Assembly: GCA_937899395.1 (NCBI GenBank) | Contig: CALBPU010000081.1 | Span: forward strand, 1-14,762 | Origin: an uncultured Fretibacterium sp. | Lineage (GTDB): Bacteria; Synergistota; Synergistia; Synergistales; Aminobacteriaceae | Length of the DNA: 14,762 nt | Direction of reading: 5' to 3' | Part shown: in pieces, positions 8,894-14,762 of the stretch | Layout: every line of letters begins with the position of its first letter | Numbering within the stretch: the first letter of the stretch is position 1 | Position numbers and translations under genes: made by a program | Notes under the pieces: model-generated | What the model saw: only the letters and a program-made list of their open reading frames with translations | Database searches by the model: none | Told to the model about the DNA's origin: nothing

Positions 8894-9383
8894 ACAAAGT
8901 AAACATGCCCGCTGGCAATACGATTTTGAAACCGTATCTGAACAGGAAGAACACGGCAAAAACAAATACAACGTCAATAATTGCGTAACTGAGAATATGT
9001 TTTGCAGTGCGTCTGTCATTCGGAGCAAGAACAACTATTTGAAGAAACAAATAGCCGAGTGTTGAGAGAATAAAACCTACGGGCGCAAGAATGTTGACGT
9101 AAATTACAACAAGGACAAGCGAAGCTAAAACTCTTTTATAATCTGACGTATCAGCAGGAGCTGCTTCAGCTTTTGCGGCATTAGCTTTGAAATTTTTGAT
9201 TGCACTGAATAAAAGCATCAAAGCCAAAACCAAAACAATAACGCCTATAACTATAGGCATAAAGTCGGGACCTATTTTCATTACGCGGGATTTCGGTAGC
9301 TGCTTTGCAAAATAAATTGTTACAGCACCGAGAGCAGCATAGAAAATTCCAACTATAATGTCCCCGTATTTTTTGAAGAACAA
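8892..9383 (-). CDS. tctB: TctB-family small membrane subunit of a tripartite tricarboxylate transporter
   Basis: This is the small, poorly conserved membrane subunit that partners TctA. Its 163 residues match the family size. Hydrophobic segments lie at about 8-26, 41-62, 84-119 (probably two helices) and 130-149, with a short alanine-rich charged linker (63-80). The end of the second-half block, LAPVGFILSTLGYLFLQI, is typical of TctB. The start is TTG at 9383, supported by AAAGGAAG (9393-9400) nine bases upstream; no in-frame ATG is available before residue 35. It is the first gene of the operon. The family call rests on size, topology and position directly ahead of tctA more than on fixed motifs. 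Confidence 0.88.
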   Translation of the reverse strand: MFFKKYGDIIVGIFYAALGAVTIYFAKQLPKSRVMKIGPDFMPIVIGVIVLVLALMLLFSAIKNFKANAAKAEAAPADTSDYKRVLASLVLVVIYVNILAPVGFILSTLGYLFLQIVVLAPNDRRTAKHILSYAIIDVVFVFAVFFLFRYGFKIVLPAGMFTL

Positions 9384-9392
9384 ATTACCGCA

Positions 9393-9400
9393 CTTCCTTT
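9393..9400 (-). promoter_or_regulatory. Ribosome binding site that fixes the TTG start of tctB
   Basis: AAAGGAAG on the minus strand lies nine bases before the TTG at 9383-9381. It is the only good site near the beginning of this frame and decides the start codon. Confidence 0.65.
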
Positions 9401-9442
9401 CAAAGAATTAAATCCAAAAGACTTGGGAAATTTATTATTAAC

Positions 9443-9451
9443 ATTATATCA
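9443..9451 (-). promoter_or_regulatory. Extended -10 promoter for tctBAC-gudD
   Basis: The minus strand reads TGATATAAT: a consensus TATAAT (9448-9443) preceded by TG at the extended -10 spacing. The -35 region 17 bases further up (TCAAAA) is poor, as expected for extended -10 promoters. Transcription would begin near 9436 and give a leader of about 50 bases before the tctB start. Confidence 0.6.
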
Positions 9452-9517
9452 AAAAGAATAAAATTTTTTGAGCAATTTTTTGATTGAAACGGGAATGATT
9501 TTCTTTATCTGCTTCAA

Positions 9518-9535
9518 AAAATATTTCAATATTTT
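9518..9535. promoter_or_regulatory. Perfect AT-rich palindrome, candidate operator
   Basis: AAAATATT (9518-9525), a two-base centre TC, then AATATTTT (9528-9535): a perfect 8-2-8 inverted repeat made wholly of A and T in its arms. It lies upstream of both divergent genes. The low complexity of the region makes chance occurrence quite possible. Confidence 0.25.
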
Positions 9536-9540
9536 CTGTC

Positions 9541-9553
9541 ATTACACAGTAAT
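9541..9553. promoter_or_regulatory. ATTAC-N3-GTAAT inverted repeat, candidate operator
   Basis: ATTACACAGTAAT has perfect five-base arms around ACA, five bases after the AT-rich palindrome. Together they form a short cluster of dyad symmetry in the middle of the divergent region. No regulator gene lies beside it and the motif is not one that could be assigned to a known family. Confidence 0.25.
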
Positions 9554-9669
9554 CGCCGATTGTATTGCAAAATTATTGATAGGTGATATTTTTGTTGTAT
9601 CATGTTATCCTTTAAAATATTTTTTAATTATTTTGAATAAAGATTTTTGTGAAAGGAAAAAATTAGAGT

Positions 9670-11526
9670 ATGAACTCCGAACAAATAAAAATTATTATAC
9701 GTATTTTCATTTCAATTTTAATTTTAATTGCTCTTAATTTTGTTGAAACATCAGGAATTTTGAAGCTTGTTTTATATCTCGTGCCGTATTTAATTATCGG
9801 TTATGATGTTTTGATTGAAGCTCTCGAAGGATTTAAGGAACATGAAATTTTCGATGAGAATTTTTTGATGGCCATAGCTTCAATAGGGGCGTTATGTTTA
9901 GCGTATTATTACAATGGAGACTATATTGAGGCAATAGCGGTTATGCTCTTGTATAAAATAGGCGAATTATTTGAGGATTACGCAACCGATAAAAGCAGGG
10001 ACAATATAATTAATTTGATGGATTTAAGACCAGATTACGCAAATATTGAAGATGAAAGCGGAAAGCTCGAAAAAATTTCTCCCGATAAAATTTCAATCGG
10101 CACCGTAATAACTGTTAAACCGGGTGAAAAAATTCCTATCGACGGAATAATTGTTGAAGGACATTCAAATTTAGACACAAGAGCTTTGACAGGCGAATCT
10201 CTTCCCAAAAACGTCAATATTAACGATAACGTTTTAAGCGGCTGTATAAATCTTTCAGGAGTTCTCAAAATCAAAACCACGAAAAAATTTTCAGAATCAA
10301 CTGCTGCGAAAATCCTCGAACTTGTCGAAAATTCATCGGAAAGAAAATCAAAAGCCGAAAAATTTATAACACGTTTCGCAAAAATTTATACTCCTGCCGT
10401 TTGTTTAAGTGCGCTTGCTCTTGCTGTAGTGCCTTCGTTATTTTACGGAAATTTTGCTCAATGGCTTTATAGGGCTTTAACTTTTCTCGTAATCAGTTGT
10501 CCTTGTGCATTAGTTATCAGTGTGCCTTTAACTTTTTTTGCAGGTACAGGAGGTGCAGGCCGTCAAGGAATTTTAATCAAGGGAGCGAATTTCATCGAGA
10601 CATTAGCAAAAACTTCATGCGTTATTTTTGACAAAACAGGAACTTTAACAAAAGGAGTTTTTGAGGTCGTAGCAGTTCACCCTGATTTAAGAAGCGAAAA
10701 TGAAATCCTGCATATCGCAGCACATGTTGAAAGATATTCATCTCACCCGGTAGCGGACGCTTTGAGAAAGGCTTATCCAAATGAAGCTGATGAATGTAAA
10801 GTTGAAGATGTCGAAGAAATTGCTGGTTACGGAGTTAAAGCACGTGTGAACGGAGAATTAATATGTCTGGGAAGTTCAAAATTTATGGACAGTCTTAATG
10901 TTTCATGGCGGCCATGTAAAAAATCAGGAACAATTATTCATGTTGCCATTGAAGGAAAATACGCGGGACATATAGTAATCTCTGACGTTGTGAAGCCACA
11001 CTCCAAAGAAGCCATAAAAATTTTGAGGGACTTAAATATTAAAAGGATAGTAATGCTGACGGGAGATTTGGAAAAATCAGCGAAGGAAATTGCGAATGAC
11101 CTTAATATTGACGAATATTACAGCGAGCTTTTGCCGTCGGATAAAGTTAATAAGGTTGAGGAAATTTTGAGCGATAAAAATCTTAACGGCAAATTAATTT
11201 TTGTCGGTGATGGAATTAATGACGCTCCTGTGCTTTCAAGAGCCGATGTCGGGATTGCTATGGGAGCATTAGGATCGGACGCTGCGATCGAGGCTGCTGA
11301 CGTTGTGTTAATGGACGATGACCCTGTGAAAATTTCAACGGCAATAAAAATTTCCCGTAAATCAATGAGAATTGTTAAGCAAAATATTTATTTCTCAATC
11401 AGCGTTAAATTACTTTGCTTAATTTTAGGGGCTTTAGGAATTGCGAATATGTGGCTCGCGGTTTTTGCAGATGTAGGAGTTATGGTTCTGGCGGTGTTGA
11501 ATGCTGTTCGGGCATTGTTTATTTAG
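9670..11526 (+). CDS. Heavy-metal translocating P1B-type ATPase (Zn/Cd/Pb type), no N-terminal metal-binding domain
   Basis: This inner-membrane pump exports divalent metal ions using ATP. All P-type hallmarks are present: TGES (174-177, actuator), SCPCALVI with Cys277 and Cys279 in the metal-binding helix, DKTGTLTKG with phosphorylated Asp321, the P1B His-Pro pair His359-Pro360, TGD (464-466) and GDGINDAP (513-520). Lys580 in the penultimate helix and Asp601 (ADVGVM) in the last helix are the marks of the P1B-2 group (ZntA/CadA), pointing to Zn, Cd or Pb rather than Cu. At 618 residues it lacks the N-terminal HMA domain and Cys-rich extension of ZntA, beginning directly with membrane helices. 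The ATG is the first possible start, since an in-frame TAG lies two codons upstream; AAAGGA is about 12 bases before it. It appears to be a single-gene unit; a regulator gene was not found nearby. Confidence 0.95.
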   Translation: MNSEQIKIIIRIFISILILIALNFVETSGILKLVLYLVPYLIIGYDVLIEALEGFKEHEIFDENFLMAIASIGALCLAYYYNGDYIEAIAVMLLYKIGELFEDYATDKSRDNIINLMDLRPDYANIEDESGKLEKISPDKISIGTVITVKPGEKIPIDGIIVEGHSNLDTRALTGESLPKNVNINDNVLSGCINLSGVLKIKTTKKFSESTAAKILELVENSSERKSKAEKFITRFAKIYTPAVCLSALALAVVPSLFYGNFAQWLYRALTFLVISCPCALVISVPLTFFAGTGGAGRQGILIKGANFIETLAKTSCVIFDKTGTLTKGVFEVVAVHPDLRSENEILHIAAHVERYSSHPVADALRKAYPNEADECKVEDVEEIAGYGVKARVNGELICLGSSKFMDSLNVSWRPCKKSGTIIHVAIEGKYAGHIVISDVVKPHSKEAIKILRDLNIKRIVMLTGDLEKSAKEIANDLNIDEYYSELLPSDKVNKVEEILSDKNLNGKLIFVGDGINDAPVLSRADVGIAMGALGSDAAIEAADVVLMDDDPVKISTAIKISRKSMRIVKQNIYFSISVKLLCLILGALGIANMWLAVFADVGVMVLAVLNAVRALFI

Positions 11527-11582
11527 AAATACATTGCATTGGTAAAAAGAATACACAGCATATCGAAAGACGACATTTGACA

Positions 11583-11834
11583 TTATGCCATTAATTTCAA
11601 TCCGTAAGTCGCTTGTCCATAATTAAATTCATGATAGGCTTTAATATGAGATAACAAATTATTCGTGGGTTCAATAGACCTTGCAACAAGCTGAGGAAAA
11701 AACGAAATAAATGTCGCGTAAATTCCAAAATGTTTTTCAGCTTTTACATTGCCTCTGTAAACGTCAATTACGTAGCTTAAAGTTTGAAACGTGTAAAAAG
11801 AAATTCCGACAGGCAGCAATAATTTCAATGTCAT
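11583..11834 (-). pseudogene. Remnant of an MBOAT-family O-acyltransferase gene (AlgI/DltB-like)
   Basis: The 83-residue reading frame matches an internal block of MBOAT acyltransferases: LPVGISFYTFQTLSYVIDVYRG, FISFFPQLVA, then an IE..NLL..I segment and YGLKLM. Full-length relatives are about 450-500 residues, so roughly 100 residues are missing before this block and about 300 after it, including the conserved His region. A stop lies in frame nine bases ahead of the ATG, and TAA follows straight after LMA, where relatives continue with a Trp-Gly-Phe-Phe-Lys-Lys type stretch. The normally invariant VAGPI after FPQL reads VARSI, which suggests decay. No ribosome binding site is visible. Intact relatives acetylate or acylate cell-surface polysaccharides. 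This one is almost certainly non-functional, left by deletion at both ends. Confidence 0.8.
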
Positions 11835-11866
11835 ATGAAATTATTTCAAGTAACATAAATTTTCTA

Positions 11867-11875
11867 TGATATTAT
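11867..11875 (+). promoter_or_regulatory. Extended -10 promoter of dprA, positioned for a leaderless transcript
   Basis: TGATATTAT combines an extended TG with TATTAT (11870-11875). Only six bases separate it from the dprA ATG at 11882, so transcription would start at or within a base or two of the start codon. No Shine-Dalgarno-like sequence precedes that ATG. Confidence 0.5.
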
Positions 11876-11881
11876 TAAAAA

Positions 11882-12985
11882 ATGAACGAATTTGTAAAAG
11901 CAGGAATTTTATTAAACGCTATCAAAGCACCTTACGAAATTTTTATCAAGCTCTGTGAAAATTATGAGCCTGATGAAATTTTTAATGGTGAATTATTTTG
12001 GGAAAAAATCGGCCTGAATAAAAATCATCAAAACAAACTTTCAGCTCTTTTATATGATGATTGGGTTGAAAAAGAATTAAGCCGTGTTGAAAAATTTGAC
12101 GCAAGATTTATAACAGCTAAAGATTTGGATTATCCAGCGAAATTAAAAGGCCTCAAAAATCCTCCTATAGGTCTTTATGTCAAAGGCAACTTGAATATTT
12201 CATTACCTTCAATCGCAATAGTCGGAACTCGAAAATGCAGCGATTACGCTCGAAGTACTGCGACAAATTTAGCAAAGGCACTGGCTGAAAGAGGAATAAT
12301 AATTATCAGCGGAGGAGCAAGAGGAATTGATACTGCCGCTCATAGGGGCTGTCTTGCTGCTGGAGGTTCAACAATAGCCGTATTCGGTACAGGTGTTGAC
12401 AAGGTATACCCTGCTGAAAACAGAGATTTATTTTTGCGTATTCTCGATAAAGGAGCTTTAATTTCGGAATTTCCTATGGGAACAGGCGGAACTTCTTGGC
12501 ATTTTCCACAACGTAACAGAATTATTGTAGGCATGGCCTCAAGAGTCGTTGTTGCTGAATCACCTGAAGGAGGCGGGGCAATGCTTACGGCTCATGAGGC
12601 TCTCGAAATCGGGCGTGAATTATGGTCTATACCGGGACGAATAATTGATGATGTCAGTAAAGGCACGAATATTTTATTGAATGAAGGCGCAAAAAGTTTA
12701 GTCGGAATTGATGAATTTGTTACGCAAGTTATCGGAGAACATACACAACTGACTTTGAGTTTCGATGAATTTATTGATGGCCATGAAAATGAAAAGCAAT
12801 CTGTAAATTTAACTGATGATGAAAAAATTATTTATTCTCTTCTTCAAAGACAGGGCGGAAGAACTCAGGACGAAATTATAATTGAAAGCGGACTTGATTT
12901 TATGATTGTTCAGGAGGCTTTAATGGAGCTTGAAGTTAAAGGGCTTATAATAAATTCGTCAGGAAGATATTCCGCAACCGCATAA
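11882..12985 (+). CDS. dprA: DNA-processing protein DprA (Smf)
   Basis: This cytoplasmic single-stranded-DNA binding protein loads RecA onto incoming DNA during natural transformation; it is also widespread in bacteria not known to be competent. Its 367 residues are of normal length. The order is an N-terminal helical domain (about 1-100), the Rossmann-type DprA core (about 105-285), and a C-terminal winged-helix domain (about 311-365). Core motifs are IVGTRK (113-118), SGGARGIDTAAHRG (143-156), YPAENR (176-181), EFP (196-198) and FPQRNRI (208-214). The start codon is the first ATG and agrees with the family N-terminus. It has no ribosome binding site but sits directly after an extended -10 promoter. 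It is flanked by unrelated genes, without topA, which often follows dprA elsewhere. No other competence gene is in the window. Confidence 0.96.
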   Translation: MNEFVKAGILLNAIKAPYEIFIKLCENYEPDEIFNGELFWEKIGLNKNHQNKLSALLYDDWVEKELSRVEKFDARFITAKDLDYPAKLKGLKNPPIGLYVKGNLNISLPSIAIVGTRKCSDYARSTATNLAKALAERGIIIISGGARGIDTAAHRGCLAAGGSTIAVFGTGVDKVYPAENRDLFLRILDKGALISEFPMGTGGTSWHFPQRNRIIVGMASRVVVAESPEGGGAMLTAHEALEIGRELWSIPGRIIDDVSKGTNILLNEGAKSLVGIDEFVTQVIGEHTQLTLSFDEFIDGHENEKQSVNLTDDEKIIYSLLQRQGGRTQDEIIIESGLDFMIVQEALMELEVKGLIINSSGRYSATA

Positions 12986-13110
12986 AAAACGTTATGTTTG
13001 TATTGATTATATGGAAATTATCGAACAATCTTTCAAACTTCAGCTCGATGAATAAAAAATTAAAGAGCCGATTTGAAATTGTTATTTTTTCATCAGCCCT
13101 CAAATTTTCG
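12986..13110. other. Convergent gap between dprA and the membrane-protein gene
   Basis: 125 bases of AT-rich DNA. No strong GC stem with a T-run was found for either gene; only weak pairs such as TTTGA/TCAAA are present. A 14-codon frame from the ATG at 13010 has no other support. Nothing else is seen. Confidence 0.4.
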
Positions 13111-13848
13111 TTACTTTGAATTTATTACTGCTTCGTTACGAACCTTTAATGCCCTTTGAGCTTCTTTACATGCTCTCGAAATTTCAGTGAAATCCTCTTT
13201 GCTGTTATGTATAACATCAACAACAATTCTTTTGAGTTCAGCAACAGAATCTTCAAGTTCACGTTCAATTTTTCTCGATGCCGGTGTAGGGTCTGAATAT
13301 CTCACTGCTTCCGATAAATTTTTAATCTGTGCTATTTCATCGTTTGAAAATAATCCCTCTTCTCTTAAATCTTCGGCTAAAAATTCAATGTTGTTTGCCA
13401 TAGCTGTGAGATTTAATCGCCCTTCTTCCTGTTGCTTCCTGTCTGCTCCGCTGAGCTTTAATGTCGCCATGTTGATTAATATCATCGGCACAAAAAATAC
13501 TACAAAACCTCCGATATGAATTAACGAATATTTAACAACTGAAAATCCCGCTCTGGCATTCCAAATTGAAACACCTATGACAAAAAGAAAATATATTCCG
13601 CCTAATATAACCTTTGTAAAACTAATCGGAATTTCTTTACCTTTGTTTGAACGCATGGCTATTCCTGCGAACATTAAAGTCTCAAAAATTAACGCAAAAA
13701 CCAAAAATCCTACCGAAATCCAAAATGTCGTTCCGCGCTGTTCAGGAGTTGTCAGGAAATACACAAACACTGCCGTTGCTGCAGCAATTAATGCAGATAG
13801 CAGAAAAATGTTGAAGACTTGACGTAACTTGTTGAAGAATTTACCCAT
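13111..13848 (-). CDS. Four-helix membrane protein with cytoplasmic helical domain, unknown function
   Basis: The product is not assignable to a named family. Its 245 residues divide into four predicted membrane helices at about 12-32, 42-64, 78-97 and 107-129, then a charged C-terminal half (130-245) likely to be helical and cytoplasmic. That half includes a short RYSDP motif (183-187) followed by a Glu/Lys/Arg-rich amphipathic stretch with coiled-coil character (about 192-236). From memory, similar helix-RYSDP-helix segments occur in uncharacterised proteins near SPFH or zinc-ribbon genes, but this was not checked. The ATG is preceded by AAAGGTG, about 10-12 bases away. It lies 25 bases after the stop of the SPFH zinc-ribbon gene, on the same strand, so the two probably form an operon and may act together at the membrane. 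Confidence 0.75.
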   Translation of the reverse strand: MGKFFNKLRQVFNIFLLSALIAAATAVFVYFLTTPEQRGTTFWISVGFLVFALIFETLMFAGIAMRSNKGKEIPISFTKVILGGIYFLFVIGVSIWNARAGFSVVKYSLIHIGGFVVFFVPMILINMATLKLSGADRKQQEEGRLNLTAMANNIEFLAEDLREEGLFSNDEIAQIKNLSEAVRYSDPTPASRKIERELEDSVAELKRIVVDVIHNSKEDFTEISRACKEAQRALKVRNEAVINSK

Positions 13849-13873
13849 AGTAATATCACACCTTTCACGAGAA

Positions 13874-14762
13874 TTAGAGCTGCTGCCCGCAATTCATGCA
13901 GAACTTTGCTCCGGGAACTAATGCCTGTCCGCACTTAGGGCACACTAATTTTGCGCCGCAATTCATGCAGAACTTAGCTCCTGCTATTACCGGCTGCCCA
14001 CACGTCGGGCACACTGCTCCTGACGCTTGAGGCTGAGGCTGAGGCTGAGCCTGTGCCTGAGGGTTAATGTACTGTCCCATCTGTGAGGCCATCTGCCCAA
14101 AAGTTCCTCCCATGCCCATACCTGCACCGAGTCCGACTCCTGCGCCGAGTAATGAGCTTCCGCCTTCGTTCTTGGCCGCAGACTCCATAACGTCGAAGCT
14201 GCGTTTCTGCTGGTAGCTGTAGCCCATGACGTTCATTGTTGCGCGTTCAGCCATTGCGGTCTTGAGCTTCTTGATGCCCTCGTCGTCGTCAACTACGTTC
14301 ACTGACCCAAAGTAGAAGTTCAGAGGCTCTATACCGAATGCTCCGAACTCTGCGCGAATCTTCTCTACGGCCTCGTTAGACATGTCCTCAAGGTAGGAAT
14401 TTATCTCGAAGATGCTGACTTTCTTCTGGGCAATGTAGGTAGAGATCATGTCGCCCATTTTTGCGAGTATCAAGCCCTTGAAGTAGGTCTCAACGTCTGA
14501 GCGAGTGAGGGATGATTTGTTGCCGGCGAGCTTGAGGACGAACTGCCTGCTCTCGCTGACTCGGAGTCCGAACTGCCCGTAAGCCCGGACGTAAATGGGA
14601 ATCTGGAACTCCGGATCTCGGAGCATAATGGGATTCTGAGTCCCCCACTTGATGTCGAGAAGGTTTACCTTGTTGATGAACCATACTGCAGCCTTGAAGG
14701 CACTTTCTCCGCCCGTAGGAATGTTGATGAGCCTGCGGAGAAGAGGAATGTTGTCGGTTGAG
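13874..14762 (-). CDS. SPFH/Band-7 domain protein with two C-terminal zinc ribbons (YdjI-like), 5' partial
   Basis: The frame stays open to the window edge, so the true start lies beyond 14762; 295 residues are visible. Upstream of the first internal Met the frame reads NIPLLRR, GGESAFKAAVWFINK and DIKWGTQNPI, typical of the SPFH (stomatin/prohibitin-like) group exemplified by B. subtilis YdjI. The SPFH domain fills about visible residues 1-180. A Gly/Met-rich linker and a Gln/Pro/Ala tract follow, then two C4 zinc ribbons (Cys 251, 254, 265, 268 and Cys 274, 277, 288, 291). In B. subtilis the relative belongs to the pspA-ydjGHI membrane-stress operon. No pspA gene is visible here, so a role at the membrane is inferred from the family. 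Codon use is unlike its neighbours: about half or more GC, favouring ATC, AAC, GAC, AAG and CTC. Confidence 0.9.
   Translation of the reverse strand, partial: STDNIPLLRRLINIPTGGESAFKAAVWFINKVNLLDIKWGTQNPIMLRDPEFQIPIYVRAYGQFGLRVSESRQFVLKLAGNKSSLTRSDVETYFKGLILAKMGDMISTYIAQKKVSIFEINSYLEDMSNEAVEKIRAEFGAFGIEPLNFYFGSVNVVDDDEGIKKLKTAMAERATMNVMGYSYQQKRSFDVMESAAKNEGGSSLLGAGVGLGAGMGMGGTFGQMASQMGQYINPQAQAQPQPQPQASGAVCPTCGQPVIAGAKFCMNCGAKLVCPKCGQALVPGAKFCMNCGQQL
13882..14019 (-). repeat. 69-bp tandem duplication encoding the two zinc ribbons
   Basis: Two in-frame units of 23 codons (13882-13950 and 13951-14019) each encode CPxCGQ....GAKFCMNCG. An 18-base stretch of the plus strand is identical in both (13889-13906 and 13958-13975), exactly 69 bases apart. 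The rest has drifted mainly at the third codon position, so the duplication looks fairly recent or kept similar by selection. Confidence 0.75.
14031..14060 (-). repeat. Short GGCTGA-type hexamer repeat encoding a Gln-Pro/Ala linker
   Basis: Imperfect 6-base repeats on the plus strand (GGCTGA repeated, then variants) encode an alternating Gln-Pro/Gln-Ala linker between the SPFH region and the zinc ribbons. Slippage could vary its length between strains. Confidence 0.55.

Larger units (their letters stand above)
9384..9669. other. Divergent intergenic region between tctB and the metal ATPase gene
   Basis: This 286-base, very AT-rich region (well under 30% GC in places) separates two divergent genes. 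It holds the extended -10 promoter of the tct operon and two small palindromes. A possible frame running through it on the plus strand from 9468 encodes only low-complexity Phe/Ile/Lys sequence, starts with TTG, and overlaps the ATPase start in another frame, so it is not called as a gene. No convincing promoter for the ATPase could be fixed; the best candidate is TTGTAT (9595-9600) with TATTTT (9618-9623). Confidence 0.5.

Noticed and set aside
8131..8988. Several plus-strand frames opposite tctA and tctB
   Set aside because: They are antisense shadows of well-supported membrane protein genes, without ribosome binding sites or recognisable domains.
9384..9669. Search for a riboswitch or tRNA in the longest gene-free stretch
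   Set aside because: No GC-rich stems, cloverleaf pairing or known riboswitch core could be seen; the region is plain AT-rich promoter DNA with small dyads.
9468..9737. An 89-codon plus-strand frame in the divergent region
   Set aside because: It begins with TTG in a different frame from the ATPase and overlaps its first 68 bases. It encodes low-complexity Phe/Ile/Asn/Lys sequence expected from AT-rich DNA, and it crosses the candidate operators.
13010..13054. A 14-codon frame after dprA
   Set aside because: It is too short, with no ribosome binding site and no similarity I can recognise.
12986..13110. A terminator between dprA and the convergent membrane-protein gene
   Set aside because: Only four- to five-base stems with long loops could be found, and no stem is followed by a proper T-run.
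13187..13822. Two plus-strand frames opposite the four-helix gene
   Set aside because: The minus-strand frame has a start with a ribosome binding site, coherent membrane helices and operon spacing. The opposite frames are Lys/Pro/Ser-rich with no domain pattern.
14490..14684. A 64-codon minus-strand frame at the right edge
   Set aside because: It overlaps the SPFH gene in another frame. The SPFH frame continues with clear family sequence to the window end, so this is a shadow.

Overview
The window looks like chromosomal DNA from an AT-rich anaerobic bacterium. The best guess is a gut or host-associated member of the Synergistota. This rests on a complete tripartite tricarboxylate transporter (TTT) operon, a very long secreted C1-type peptidase carrying putative-Ig repeats, and the overall gene style. 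It is inferred from memory of those families, not from a search. Most genes are about 33-42% GC by eye, while the last 0.9 kb is clearly GC-richer. No rRNA, tRNA, CRISPR array, transposase or integrase was seen.

Layout. (1) Positions 1-4900, plus strand: the 3' part of a secreted papain-like (C1) peptidase with a lectin-like domain and seven putative-Ig repeats. Four bases later comes murJ, the lipid II flippase. (2) A hairpin at about 4898-4948 separates these genes from a convergent minus-strand operon, 9383 down to 4951, in the order tctB, tctA, tctC, gudD. This is a TTT-family solute transporter followed by D-glucarate dehydratase. The likely job is uptake of glucarate or a related aldarate and its dehydration to 5-keto-4-deoxyglucarate. 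A good extended -10 promoter lies ahead of tctB, and an intrinsic-terminator-like hairpin sits between tctC and gudD. (3) Positions 9384-9669 are a divergent regulatory region with two small palindromes. (4) Positions 9670-11526, plus strand: a Zn/Cd/Pb-type P1B ATPase without an N-terminal metal-binding domain. (5) Positions 11527-11881 hold a remnant of an MBOAT acyltransferase gene and the dprA promoter. (6) Positions 11882-12985, plus strand: dprA, which appears to be leaderless. (7) Positions 13111-14762, minus strand: two genes, an SPFH/Band-7 protein with two zinc ribbons (cut by the window edge) and a downstream four-helix membrane protein of unknown function.

No clearly new defence or mobile system was found. 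The points most worth following are the glucarate/TTT link with its internal terminator, the unknown membrane partner of the SPFH zinc-ribbon protein, the MBOAT remnant, the leaderless dprA promoter, and the composition shift over the SPFH gene.
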